From positions 372,001-436,000 of the forward strand of contig JAALGH010000011.1 of assembly GCA_011800155.1 (NCBI GenBank): a DNA stretch of 64,000 nucleotides. Reading direction: 5' to 3'. The translations under genes were made by a program, and so were the position numbers. The notes below the pieces were generated by a model. The model saw only the letters and a list, made by a program, of their open reading frames with translations, was not told where the DNA came from and searched no databases. The DNA is from Flammulina velutipes (taxonomy: Eukaryota; Basidiomycota; Agaricomycetes; Agaricales; Physalacriaceae). Each line of letters starts with the position of its first letter. The stretch's first letter is position 1. This document shows positions 11,561 to 23,355 of the stretch, piece by piece.

Positions 11561-12706
11561 CTACTCGCAGTCAGGGAAACCAAGGGATCCCCAGCCAGTC
11601 CAGCTGGGATGGCACACACGGAAGTGTGCGGTTTCCTCAATGGCTTCGAGCTTGTTGACCTCCTCCTCAGTCAGGTCGACAATGGTTTTGTTGGCTAAGG
11701 GACATAGCGATCAGTGCCATGATCAAATGGTTAGCTGGGCGGACATACCAATGATACGCGCGGGAGTGACACTCTTGGCAAGCACAGTGACGCCTGGCTT
11801 GTTGGCCTGGAGGGAGACAAGGATGTTGGCGGGGCTGACATTGTGCGCCTTGGCGAGGCCGGCGACCACCTCGTTGGTGAGGAGGGGAGAGTTGTCAGAT
11901 CCGAGGGGGGAGTAGGCGGTGACGACGATGCCCTTCTCGCGACAGAACTCGAGCACGTCCTTCTCAGTGCATGATCTACGCGTGCTGGTTAGAATGCGCG
12001 TCCTGGAATGTCGTGTACATGAAAACGTACGGGTGCAGCTCAACCTGGTTGACGGCGGGAACGACGGTGGCTTTCTCGAGGAGAAGTTTCAACCAAGGAA
12101 CGGAGACGTTGGAGACTCCGATGGCCTTGATCTTTTCGGGGTACTTCTTGTAGAGTTCCTCCATCTTGGCCCAAGTGTCGATCCAGTTGATCTGTGGTCT
12201 CTGATTGGCCAGGGATCATGTGGAAATAATCAGGAATACTCACCGACTTATCGGGGCGCGAGCCATCGAACATGGGTGCAGGCCAATGCATGAGCCCTGC
12301 GAGAGGTCAGTGGACGATTCGACGCATACATAGGATTGAACTCACAGAGGTCAAGGTACTCAGTCTGAAGCTTGCTGAGCGAGTCGAACAGGGCCTCTTC
12401 AGCACGGAGATGGTGGGGGTTGTCGAGCTTGGTCGTCAGGAAGAAGGACTCGCGGGGAACGTTCGCAGCTTTGATACCGTTGCCGACCTCGCCTTCGTTG
12501 GCGTAGGCGGTGGCGGTATCGATATGCTTGTAACCGTTCTTCAGCGCGGTTTCCACGGCAGTCTCGACGGCTCCTGGCTGACTCTTCCAGGTGCCTACGC
12601 GTCTCTGTTAGACTGCGAAAGAGATATGAAGGCAATAAAGCGCACCGAGACCGAGGGTGGGCATTTCAGCGCCAGTGTTGAGTTTGACTGTGGTAGAAGC
12701 AGGCAT
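11561..12706 (-). CDS. Aldo-keto reductase (Gcy1/AKR-type)
   Basis: Single-domain NADPH-dependent aldo-keto reductase that reduces aldehydes and ketones in the cytosol. The (beta/alpha)8 landmarks and catalytic tetrad are visible: GLGTWKS; DTATAYANEGEVG (catalytic Asp and Tyr); FFLTTKLDN (catalytic Lys); CLMHWPAPM (catalytic His). Then come IKAIGVSNVSVPWL, VNQVELHPY, VTAYSPLGSDNSP and the cofactor-phosphate region VTVLAKSVTPARI. The protein starts MPASTTVKLNTGAEMPTLGLG at 12706 and ends GFPDCE-stop at 11561, about 310 residues, which is the normal family length. At least five short introns (for example near 11700-11750, 11975-12030 and 12190-12240) interrupt it. The substrate cannot be told from sequence; glycerol/erythrose-type reductases are the closest pattern. 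The start is divergent from the kinase gene. Confidence 0.9.
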
Positions 12707-13453
12707 GATGGTGGTGGTCGAAGGGAAAGGATGAGGCTGAATATTTATATTGAGGCGCCCGCTCCGATCGATGAAAACTCCGGCGTTTCCCCCGGCCAGG
12801 ATTTGCGGTCCGGATTTGCGTCGTCAATGTGATGTCATCTGGTACGCTTTTCAGAGTTCTTTGACGTTCGAATGGTTTCGACGCGTTAATCTTGGTTGAG
12901 TCTTGCTAGTCTGCCTCTGTGTGCCATCCCACAAGATAGATTTCAGAAGTTGAATTCTTATTCGGCGATCAAGGAATCGAATTGGATTTATATTGGACGT
13001 GTCAAGCTCTAGATAGTCCGACCGAAGAATCTCCAGACGTTGACTTGCGTTGACAGACAAGTCTCTCTGCCTGCGGATAGAGATTAGTGTTATCGGGACT
13101 TCCTAGATCACCTGCTGGTACCTGTGATCTACACATCAGTGGCAAGGGCACTCACCCATCAGCGTCCTATACGTGCGTCCATGGTACCAGTGTTCGACCA
13201 CTCCCAAATTCTCCAGATTATTGCGCATCCAATTGTTTAATTATGATAATCTTTGAGCATGTTATAGTTACATTCTACTTTGATTTTAAAAGGGGAATGC
13301 GTCGGATTCGAGCTCTTCACAAGGTCTTTGATCCCGTGGGAAAGTGTACTACGTGAGCCACGTGAATGACCTGACAAGCTCAACGCGAACACTGCCAATA
13401 GTTGATACCAAGGATTTTATACCTACTAATCTTGATTTCTAGCACTAGTCTGC
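12707..13453. other. Divergent intergenic region, nothing recognised
   Basis: These 747 bases separate the starts of the aldo-keto reductase and the kinase and should carry both promoters. TATTTATA-like sequence near 12740 could serve the reductase. I see no repeat, RNA gene or further coding sequence. Confidence 0.45.
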
Positions 13454-15201
13454 ATGCCACGATTTTTGAGAATATTTCAGGAAAGGAGTAGTTTTTCTTT
13501 CGTTTCGGCAATCCGGGCCGACACTTCTTGCTTCATGCTTCGACCAGCTCATTGTGTACTGACTAGGCGACCGACAAGATATTTTCTTTCTCGTCTCTGC
13601 TCTGCTACGTCTCCTCGCCTTGTGTCTTTGCCTCGCACGGACTCCGTCCCTGTGCCCAATGTCGTTCATTTCCACACACCATTTCGTGACATTCTTCTGC
13701 CAGGCGCAGACCCGAACGACGAGTCGGGAATATTTACCTTCGATGAGGAACCCCACACTGTCCCGCTAAGCGTGGCGCCCGGCTATTTCCCTCTCAAACT
13801 AGGCACCAAGTTGATAGGCCTCCCCGAGATCGGTTCAGAATACGTTATACTTCGCAAGCTCGGTTGGGGTTCGGACTCTAGCGTCTGGATGGCTCAGAAT
13901 GAGTTGGTGGCCCATCTTATCCTGATTGCGCATTTACTCTCGATTTACTAGCAAAGGCAGATACGTCGCCATCAAGGTCCTTAGTTGCCTATCGAGCCTT
14001 GGGATTATGAACGGCGATCGATACGAGCTTCAAATGCTGACACGACTTCACAGGGGCTCAGGCCCAGGATACGAGCATTGTACAACCCCACTCGACGTGT
14101 TTCCTGCTGACAGTGTACACGGTAATCATGTTTGCATCGTCTTTCCATTGCATGGGATGTCCGTCCAAGACTACATGGTTGGTTTCGGCGCACGCATCCT
14201 GCCTCTTCAACTGGTCAAGAGTCTTGTACGGCAAACACTCTTGGCTCTTAGCTATATGCATTCCCTCGACCTTGTTCACACAGGCTTGTCAGCCAGTTAT
14301 ACTCTCAGCCCAGCACTTATTTACCTCCTCTCTAGATATCAAGACGTCCAACTTGCTGATTTGCATCAAAAATGAAAAACAGCTCATCGATGACTTTCTA
14401 CAAAAGTTCCCTGCAGAACAGTATCCGGCGCGTTTTGAGCCGTCTCTGTCCCCCGAACCTATTATCACCGTACAAACACAACCCTTACCACCCACCGGTG
14501 CAAAGCTAGAAGAATTCCGCGTCTGCTTAAGCGATTTTGGCGAAGGTAAGCTTCAAGCACCTCACTATCGTTAAACCTGAAGATACCCCCTTCAAAGCAA
14601 GGCCGTTAGAGACGATCTCAGCTGGAATTGGCGCTATGCCCACCCCCCTGCGTGCCCCAGAAATCATCCTTGAGCACGCATGGGGAAAGCCAATCGACAT
14701 CTGGGCCACTGGGTGCTTAGTGGGTCATGGTTTCGGTTCTGCCGTGGCACCGTTCCTCACTATCAGGTTTTCACAGGCGTTTGAACTCATAACGAAGACT
14801 AGGACATTCGAGCTTGACGCGCCCAATGGAATGTCATTCGATCAAGTCCATCTTGCGCGCATCAGAGAGTTCCTTGGATCCTCCTATGTTGGAGAGGGTG
14901 GGAAGAGTTCTGAATTCTTCGACGAAGGTGGTAAGATGGCTTAGTGACTTCGCATACCATGCGTTAATGTGCGTTGTTATCAGGCCATCTACGTAGACCA
15001 TTACCGCCTGGTTTCAATCCGGCTGGAACTCTCAAGGACCGTCTGAAGAGCGCGGGGCTTCGTGGCAGCGATCTCGAAGAGACCGAATCGTTCATACGAC
15101 GATGCATGGCACCTGTCCCCAAACTGCGAGGGACTGCGGAGGAGCTTTTGAAGGATCCATGGTTCCAAAATGCGTTTTCTCCTCATAGCACTTGTGATTA
15201 A
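13454..15201 (+). CDS. SRPK-like Ser/Thr protein kinase
   Basis: Protein kinase resembling the SR-protein kinase group, heavily expanded in mushroom-forming fungi. Landmarks in order: LGTKLIGLPEIGSEYVILRKLGWGSDSSVW (split glycine loop), VAIKVLS (Lys of subdomain II), the catalytic loop HTDIKTSNLL (HTD instead of HRD is normal for SRPKs), LSDFGE (DFG), LRAPEIILEHAWGKPIDIWATGC (APE region), then ELITKTRTFEL and a C-lobe ending LLKDPWFQNAF. A spacer rich in Pro and Gln sits between HTDIK and DFG, as in SRPKs. Introns are short; the one inside the HTD codon begins with GC rather than GT. The start could be ATG 13454 or ATG 13534; the N-terminus (RPTRYFLSRLCSATSPRLV) is basic and might be a mitochondrial signal. 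It converges on the protease gene 60 bases away. Confidence 0.82.
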
Positions 15202-15261
15202 GTAGTATTTATGATTGTTATTTGAAGGCGAACTGATAAACGAAAATGTCCTTCGAGTAGT

Positions 15262-17406
15262 TTAGGTAGATTTTGGAGGAGGGAAAACATTGCCATCGTC
15301 GGGGAGAAGTTCAAAAAGTTTGGACGTTTGAGAACGTTGTTTTGACCGTCCCCAAAAGCTCGCTGAGAATCCGATGATCTTTCCCTTGTTCAACCCACTT
15401 CCTTGATCTTTTATACTGAGAGTCCAGCTCCCAACAGGATTCTCGCCCCTACATCATCGTCAGAAATAGGCTGAGAAGTTAGAATTCAGACGAAAAACTC
15501 ACCAGTGCTTCAACGTCGAGAACGTCCATCCTCTCAGCCCAAGCTTGGAGTTATCCCGTAGGCGCCTCACCCCAATCTCACTCATTATGGTCTTCGGACT
15601 CCCGAGCACCACTTCTATATCGCCTCTCTTATCGTGCTTGACCCAAATTCTAACCTGGACGTGCTCGATCACATCAAAATCAGCATCATCCACCATCTTC
15701 TGAGTGATCTCGAATTTCCGCGTAGCATATTCCTTGGTAAGTGCTGTTCCGCCGGTGAAGACACCTTTTGCACTGAGAGCTCCCTCCTCGTATTGCACTA
15801 TGGGTGTATGTATCCAGGTCTGAGGAGGGACAAGAGCCCAGGTCTTTGCAGCCTTGACAAACTCGTATGCATCGAGAGCCCCGAAGCCCAGCTCGTAGCT
15901 GTACTTCCGCCCAGATGCCAGCGTATCCCATTCGACTGTCGCTTCCTTAGGAACCCGAGCGGTCGTGACGCAAAGATATTGCATATCTCGCCATGTCAGC
16001 TCTGGGCGGGCTTCTAAAGCCAGGGCGAAAATGGCAGCTGCAGCAGGCGCAGAGCTGGAAGTCGTACCAAAGTCCGTCCTGCATGATTCCGTGTCTTGTA
16101 TGTCGAGAGTGACCTGTAGTAGAGGATCAATGACAGGATATGAAGAAGTTGTATGCATCGCTTACGATACTCTTTTCTTTGTTGGACGCGTAAGTCATTG
16201 CCATGAGTGCAGAGCAACTCTCTGAGTAAGGCGCATGTTGACCTGTATGATCCAGAGAGCCAATGGCAATTGTATAAATACTGTTCAATACATTGTCAAT
16301 AAACTATCAGCATCGCATTGAGACAAAGACTCACCTGTTCACATAGCCATCATAATTGCAGTTGTCATAAACCTTCCCGCCACCATTTCCCGCAGCGAAG
16401 ACATATATATTCCCTTTACCGTTCCTCCCCTTGTTAACCCCATTCAACAGAGCCTTGCTCGTAACGTACGCTGGCCCTCCAATAGTCTTCCCATCGTCCG
16501 CAGGCCCGAAGCTACAACTGTAGATTGATACGTCCTGGTAACCGAAGTTTATCGCCTTCGCTATATCATCAGGCGTGATTTTCTCGCCCAGCAGCCGTAT
16601 CCCAGCAATCTTCGAGTTATACGCGATACCCACTCCGCATACTTTATTTTTTGCAGATGCAATGATCCCGGCACAGGCCGTACCGTGCACATCATCTTTG
16701 ACAACGGGTTTTGGCAGTTTCTGGTTATCGACAAAGTCGTATGAATGCTCTTCCACCTATCGATCATTAACCACTGGCTGATAAACCCAGACGTTGTGCC
16801 ACTTACGAAGTTATCCTTGAGGTCCTCGTGTTCGTACAAGACTCCGTCGTCCACGACCGATGTGATGACACCTTTTCCGGTGTAGCCCAATTTCTCCCAT
16901 ACTGGCACGACGTTGAGAGAGCTGGCAGGATGGTCTTTGTTGACGAGGGACCACTGGTCCGTGAAGAGGGGATCTTCGATCTTCAGCCGCGCTTTGATAA
17001 CACTGGGATCACTATCTCCTGCACGCTTTACAGGAGCAGGCGACCGCCGCGAAAGTTGTTGGGGTAGCTGACGAGATATGTGCTTCAGAGCTGGAGAAAA
17101 GTCCTCTCCCCTCCGCGAGAGCAGGGTACGGTTGCGTATCTTGCGGAACGATTCCAGGACGGGGTCGTCCTCACCCTCGGCGCGTTTATGTGGCACTTCC
17201 GCTCGGGCTAGCCAAAAGTCCACGAGTTCACCGACGGGCTCGACGATCTCGACCCCAAGAAGTCCAGCGACGTCGACTAGCGATGCGTAAGTGGAGTCAT
17301 GATGCAGGACGTAGTAGTTGTGTGTGTCGTGGGATTTTCGGTGGAAGAGGGCAAGAGATGAAGATATCATGAGAAATAGAACTGATAGGAAAATCTTCGC
17401 GCTCAT
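15262..17406 (-). CDS. Secreted kexin-like subtilase with P domain
   Basis: Subtilisin-type serine protease of the kexin/furin subfamily, which cleaves after dibasic sites. A signal peptide (MSAKIFLSVLFLMISSSLALF) is followed by a propeptide with several Lys-Arg/Arg-Arg pairs (SRRSPAPVKR). The catalytic domain then shows DPLFTDQWSL, the Asp motif SVVDDGVLYEHEDL, the His motif DVHGTACAGIIAS, the oxyanion Asn in FAAGNGG, and the Ser motif TTSSSAPAAAAIFALALEARPELTWRD. A P domain follows (VEHVQV-like segment IEHVQVRIWVKH, RGWTFSTLKHWGENPVGSWTL) and ends about 35 residues later at a stop near 15262. Kex2 itself has a Ser/Thr-rich stalk and a membrane anchor after the P domain; none is present here, so the product is probably secreted or lumenal. 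The last exon, joined through a GTGAGT intron near 15502, supplies the end of the P domain. Confidence 0.87.
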
Positions 17407-17941
17407 GGCTGCATGTGTGGCACTCGCGAGGCTCCAGAGGTTCCTTAAATGGAAGACTTGTCACTGAGTTTGGCATAGGGACAAAGCTCGTAGCTAGAAA
17501 TCGAGCCGTTTGAGTCCGGGGAGACTATCGGGGGTTGAGTTGAGGTCAAGCTACGCTGATGAGTTTGAATAATAAAGTATTCTCACCTCTGAGTCCATGC
17601 CGTACGGCGCCAAAAGGCATAGAGCATGGCCATAAACGCATTGGCGTACGGATAGACAGTAACGGAAAGTATTCGTTTCATACCGCGAAATATACAGTGC
17701 TCGGCAACCTGCTCGGAGACTGCGCTCGTAATTCTGAGTCGTCAAAAAATGAGGCTTGATAGTAGTGGTGATTTCAGGATTGGATTGGTAGACAGTGTGG
17801 ACTAGCAAGAGGTCGTAGATTTCTGGGTCATGGAAGACGAAATCAAAACTACAAGAAATTCCCACGAAGCAGGGACGCCTCTTGCTGACGGCAGATCGAG
17901 CAATTTACTTACGACAGCCGTCTGCTACTTATTACAGTACT
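17407..17941. other. Intergenic region, no supported gene
   Basis: A 104-codon minus-strand frame (17551-17865) is open but has no recognisable motif and lies in the promoter region of the kexin-like gene. I see no convincing gene or repeat here. Confidence 0.4.
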
Positions 17942-20053
17942 TTAATTGTCTGGCTTGTACCATTGTCCCCAGAGGCCGTTTGTTTTCCATTCTTCACTCC
18001 CTCCCATGACGCAGTGTGCCTGCACCTTTCGGTTCCGAAGAATGCTCATAGCAAGCCTACCAACGTGCCCTCGATGGGACAACGTCAAGACAACCTTCCC
18101 CGTGAGCTGTGATCCAAAATGTTGCTCGTTGAGCTCCTTGTCCAACAAGCGGAATATCGTCACCATCGTCGGAGGGTTTTGGTATGGATTTGGGTCATCT
18201 GGGGAATCAACAGGAAGGTTTAGAGAGCCCGGGATATGACTGGCATTGAAACTATCTTCATCTCTCAGGTCGAGGACGACGACCTCCTTACGTGCCTGTT
18301 CTGCCTCGTTTGGATTGGCCACCGCGACGCCTTTGACTGGAGCAATGCCGACGACTTTGGGTGGCTTCCAGTTCGGATCAAATAACATTCCGTGTGCATG
18401 AGTAGGAGGAACTTCCCAATCGACGTTGTACCTGTCGTTCGTTAGTTCAACGGAAGCTTCAAGTACGGAAATATCACTAACGGATATGGGTCCACGTCAA
18501 GAAGCTCCGAGTTGTTGACAGAGGGAAAGTATGAAGGGCCAAGCTTGCTCATATAGTCCGAGATGTACTGGAAAGGTTGATCGCAGCAGATGAAGATACC
18601 TTTGTCGACAGTCAGCATCATACTGTTCTCAAAATATGATCACTAACATGGTATCTCTCCTGCTGCGTTTCGAAGAGTGTCGAGCCTGCCCTCATCCTTC
18701 TCTCTTTGCAGATATTTGATCAACCCGAGTAATGCCAATCCAGAGCTGGGACCGACGAGTAATCCACTGCGACATAGTTCGAGACTCTTCTCGAAAGACT
18801 CGAAGGACGCGATTTCCTCGATACCATCAACTGAATCGCGCCATGGAAATTCGACGGGGGCAAGCAAACTGAACGACCGTGGTCCAGGAACCTGGAGGGT
18901 AGTTCAGCTACACAGGTAGGAAATTTGGATGGGTGAACATACGCGATCGTCTGGCGCAGTGCAAACTCTGTGCGTTTGAAGTTAGTACTGTATGTATATC
19001 GAGGAGTCTTAGAGCTGTGCGTACCCGATTCTAGTCACAGAGGGTTTCTTCTCTTTGAGGTAAAGTCCGGTTCCGGTCATAGTTCCTGAGCAAAGGTGAG
19101 GTCAAGGCTACACGCATGGGTCTACACTCGACGTACCAGACGTTCCGATAGATGCTGCAAAGACTGACAAGGCTGGTAGCTGTTTCAGCATCTGTGGCCC
19201 GGTCCATCTCATATGAGATTCAAAATTCTGTTCAAGTTGGCATGAGTAGTGCAGGTTATTCAGTAACAACAGTGACTAACTTGGAAATTGGAGTATTGAT
19301 CTGGGTTGAACCATCCTTTTTGCTGGCCATGTACGGTCGCCCGATAGATACCGCCGTTTGGATCTTGGGGCTCTGGTTGTCCATGTCCTCCGAATACAGT
19401 CCTATATGCTCGTTTAGAACGTTGTTGCACGGGGTGATTCATCCATTTCTTACAGATCTAAGCCCTGTCGATTCGTCAGCCCGAATATTCAGTGGAAGAT
19501 AAAGGTAGACTCACGAAGAATCGAAGGAGGTTTAGCTTCGCTTCAGATGTCTTGTTTGACATGTAGGCTTTGACCTTAGGGATACCCATGATGTTTGCGA
19601 TGAGGGCGAGCGAGATAACAGTGCTTCCTGAGGAGTATTCGACAATTGTGTGCGTATCCTCCGTTATACGGCCGTCTTCTTTGGCTCGGAGAACCATATT
19701 GAGTGCTAGAGGATAGCTGAGTCCGGAAGCATCATGCAAAGCAAAATTCTACTGACCAGGTAATGCCTTGACGTTGGTAGCTGGGAGACAGTTCATAAGC
19801 TTCGCGTAGATGCGGACACCATCTACTCAATGTTGAAGAAGAGTGAAGATCAAAGTTGTTTTGGGACACGGACCATCACGCAGTGGGTTGAGTTTGCGAG
19901 GTAACTCAACGATCTAGATGTGTTCGTTAGAAAGTATGAGCAAGAGAGAGCTCGGAACGAACTCACCGGGACAGGAGGGTTTTTGTCAGGATCATAATAG
20001 TCGACAAGAGCATCCTCGCCAGAATAGACATTCAAAGTCGGGTCGGCAACCAT
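17942..20053 (-). CDS. PLP-dependent cysteine synthase/CBS-like enzyme fused to rhodanese domain, copy 1
   Basis: Fold-type II PLP enzyme related to cysteine synthase and cystathionine beta-synthase, joined to a C-terminal rhodanese-like domain. Visible landmarks: the PLP-lysine segment LPATNVKALPALNM, the substrate loop VEYSSGSTVISLAL (Ser replaces the usual Asn of SSGNT), SNKTSEAKLNLLRFFG, and the phosphate-binding loop SIGTSGTMTGTG. A later segment reads CRSGLLVGPSSGLAL. The rhodanese part runs from GVAVANPNEAEQARKEVVVLDLRDEDSF through HIPGSLNLPVD to VVLTLSHRGHVGRLA; the catalytic Cys of true rhodaneses is Ser in that loop. About eight short introns. The gene is head-to-tail with the MFS exporter upstream and has a paralogue at 25146-27010. 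Beta-replacement chemistry on a serine-type substrate is the family's usual reaction; the real substrate is unknown. Confidence 0.85.
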
Positions 20054-20393
20054 TTAATGCGAATGAGGGTATCGCAACGATGGAGGACACCGGTGGCCTT
20101 TATAACTTGCTTTCTCGGCGGTAGCCTGTGCACCAGCTCGACTCAGGGAAGACGAAAACCGAACTGGACATTCCTAAAACGCAATTAAACCCATAAGGAT
20201 ATAAATACGTTCCCAGTAACGTACCTCCACGAAAAAATTCTTTCACACCAGGGTATCCCCGAAGAAGAGATGACCCGGTTCGATGTATCGCCTCTTGGTC
20301 TTGCTTCTTTTCGGAAGGGTATTAAGATGTTACGGAGAGCCGCACTAGAATGTCCGTCAAACTAGTTCATTAGCAACAACATCACCCATACGA
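20054..20393. other. Promoter region of PLP/rhodanese gene copy 1
   Basis: A 340-base gap between the start of the PLP-enzyme gene and the 3' end of the MFS gene. TATAAAT-like sequence occurs near 20200. Nothing else is recognised. Confidence 0.4.
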
Positions 20394-22758
20394 CTACTGC
20401 TTCTCCACATCGCGAGCCTTCGTCGCCCTTTCCAATGCTTCCCGCTTGAGCTTCTCATCGTCATCCCGGTGCAAGGATTTGTGTGTCATGAATACCAGAG
20501 AAATGAAGAATGAAAACGCAGCCAACGAGGCCAGCGTGATGAACACGATCCGGAATCCATGTTGATAGCCCAGGACTACATTATCCAGGTCATCTGAGTC
20601 GAGCAGTACAGTTCGCGCAGATAGCGGATCACGAACAAGTGCGTCGTAGTTCTCTTGTTCGATGCTGAGATCATTCAAATTGGAGATGAACACGTTCGTG
20701 CTATTAGGGCAGAAATAAATGAGTACGGAAACGCATCTGGAAGGGGCGGACTTACATGACTGTCCCAGAAATGGCCAGACCGAGCGTCCCACCAAGATTT
20801 CTCAGGAAGCTTCGAAAAAAGATCAGAAAGAGGTACCGTATAGGTATGACTGGCCTTACGATCGCATCGCAGTCACGACTGCCATGTCCTTACGCTCGAC
20901 GGCGCCTTGAACCGCAACCAAAGACCTAAATGAAGTTAGTAATTGAATTTCATAGTAGGGAAGCTTCTTACGGTTGCAAGGTTTGACCTACACCAAAACC
21001 AGTGAGAAGTGAGTACCCGACCTGCATAGCCAATGATGAACTCGGCGTAAGAGAGGCCAATAGCCCCAGCCCGATTGCCCATACGGCCCAGCCTACGAGG
21101 ATAAGTTCCTGAGAGACGATGAGTAGACGAAATCTGGGCTATTGAATCTGCTTGCCCGATATCTTCCAGTCCATGTGATGAGCAGGCCTGATCCTGACGA
21201 AACGAACGCTAACGGCGCATCAGCATCACGACTTGACTGTCGGTGGAGCCATACTTTGCACTACAGTCAGAGCCAACAAGATAGTGGCGCTCTTGACAGG
21301 CGAATACCCATACGCCAATTGATAGTACGTCGGCAGGTAAAAGACCTGGACCATTGTCAAATAGCCGTTGATGAAGTGCGTGATCGCTGCGCCGATGACA
21401 ATTCGCTGGCGGAAAATGTATACTTGTGCAAAGGTCAGAATGCACGCAATCAATAGTAAAAAAAGTCGTACAAGGGAGAAGAGGATATTTTGGCCACCAT
21501 CCCTCCCAGAGGACAAAACCAACGCATGTCACCAAGCCAATGCATAGGGGCGCTAGAACGTGCGCACTCGACCACGAATACTCTGAGCCTCCCCAGGTCA
21601 GTGCCATCTATACAAATATGAATACGGATCCTAGAAATGATGAAGACAGGACAATGCTGACTTACCACCACTAAAGTTGCACTGGCGAAGATGAAAATGG
21701 CCCCGACGAAGTCCACACGTCTTAGCTTTCTTATGCCGTCGTCAGCAGTTAATACTAGCAATATCACGTATGAACATACATTTTCCAGTCTCCTTCAACC
21801 TGCTTCAAAGGCATAAAGAAACGAACACAAAGGGCAGAGAACACTGTGAGCGGAAGAAGGGATCGAAAGATCCAACGCCTTGCAAAGTTATGGTTAGAAC
21901 AAAAGATGGCCACGAGTTAGCTCACCAGGTAGAGTTTTGAGCAAATGCGCCACCGATGACTGGACCCACGCCATTCGCAAAGGCAACAGATATTCCCTGT
22001 GGTACGAAGTCAGCTTTGGGTAGTAATTAACAACTTGATACACACCAAGATACCCTGATATTTCCCTCGTTCTCGCAATGAAACCTGGGTAAATCAATAC
22101 TGGATGTGCTTAAACAGAGCATAGGAACTCACGGTATCTGATACAATGACTTGAGCAATGGTCGGTAGACCGCCACCCCCCACGCCGGCAATCTATAACA
22201 CATTATCGAAGGAATGAAAAGCATGGCATGTACTTGCTTACCGCTCGGAAGACCAAAAGCTGGATGAATGAAGTCGCAAATGCCGAGGCTAAATTGCCCA
22301 CGAAGAAGATGAACATAAAGCAGTACAAGACACTCTTCCTTGACCAGATATCTGAAAGCCGACCATACAGAAGTTGACACGCGGTGCTTGTTCTAGAAAA
22401 CAAAAATCAGCTTTTGTTGGAGAGGACAGCTAAAGACTGACATGAAGAAAGACGTAGCAACCCAGCCAATTTGATTCCCTCCACCGAGCTCTACTGCCAT
22501 GATGGGGAGCGCCCTACGTTCGCGTTAGTAATGTAATGACAGGTAGGCAAAAAGCACGTAGACATACACAGCGATCATAGTCTCATCCAGAAGACCCGTG
22601 ATACTGACAGTAGCACAGGCGAGGAATATAGTAATGATTTTGCGCTGAGGGACATAGTTCGTCTGATCAGACAGTCCTACTTTCTCTGGGGGCGTTTTTT
22701 CGTCCGTGGAAGGTAAGGGTACATTGGCGTGACCAGTCGAAATAGAGCTTGAAGCCAT
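20394..22758 (-). CDS. MFS drug:H+ antiporter, 14-TM (DHA2/EmrB-like) exporter
   Basis: Major facilitator superfamily transporter of the fungal multidrug/toxin-export type. It starts MASSSISTGHANVPLPSTDE at 22758 with a hydrophilic tail, then KIITIFLACATVSITGLLDETMIAV (helix 1). The loop 2-3 signature follows, LLYGRLSDIWSRKSVLYC, then AGVGGGGLPTIAQVIVSD, the motif-C-like VAFANGVGPVIGGAF, WRWIFRSLLPL, and a long second half with several helices (HFINGYLTMVQVFYLPTYYQ; GLLASLTPSSSLAMQ; LRNLGGTLGLAISGTVM). The C-terminus (HKSLHRDDDEKLKREALERATK) is charged and cytosolic. Roughly ten short introns. It shares a 600-base divergent promoter region with the aminotransferase and is flanked by PLP enzymes, which fits export of a small product or self-protection. 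Confidence 0.87.
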
Positions 22759-23355
22759 GTCAACCCGCGACGAAAGGGATGGGGACCGGTTTAATAAGAC
22801 GGATATGGCCGAAGTCCTCCGCGTGTGAATTGTCGAACCAAACCAGCTCAACTCGCTGCGATCTCAGTGCGGCGTGCTTTTTTGGTTGTCTGCAGAATTA
22901 TGGGGACCTGGAGGGTTGAGACTGAGGAGGTACATACTTGGCAGGTGTTCATTCTGAACTAGTGTGTACCCGCTGCCGCCATACGCGCGCCACTGTTCCG
23001 CTTGGTTCGGTGGCATGGGAAACATGTTGTATCTATTTGGACACTGGAAATGAAGGAGCCATGGGGCCCCCGTCGAGCTTCGAATGACAATAGAAACTCA
23101 ATCTGAATGAACGCACGTCGCAAGAAAGAAAACGTGGGAGCCCGTGATCAGAGTTGACCTTCATGGACCCTAACCCTATTCCGATCGCGTTATTCAATTC
23201 GCCACAACTACTCGAACTTGCATGGATAGCTGGCCTTTATCCATAAGAAGCTTCCCTCGCGTTCTATTTCAGCGACTGAATATTTTACCCTCTGGTCTGA
23301 ACCTAGCACCTAACCTCAAGCCGACTTCTAAAGCAGATCAATAGATTCCGACGCG
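22759..23355. promoter_or_regulatory. Bidirectional promoter region, MFS exporter / aminotransferase
   Basis: These 597 bases lie between two start codons pointing away from each other, so expression of the exporter and the aminotransferase may be coordinated. No operator-like repeat or clear TATA box could be picked out by eye. Confidence 0.45.

Noticed and set aside
17551..17865. 104-codon minus-strand frame upstream of the kexin-like gene
   Set aside because: No recognisable domain and several in-frame GT/AG pairs; could be chance or a decayed exon.
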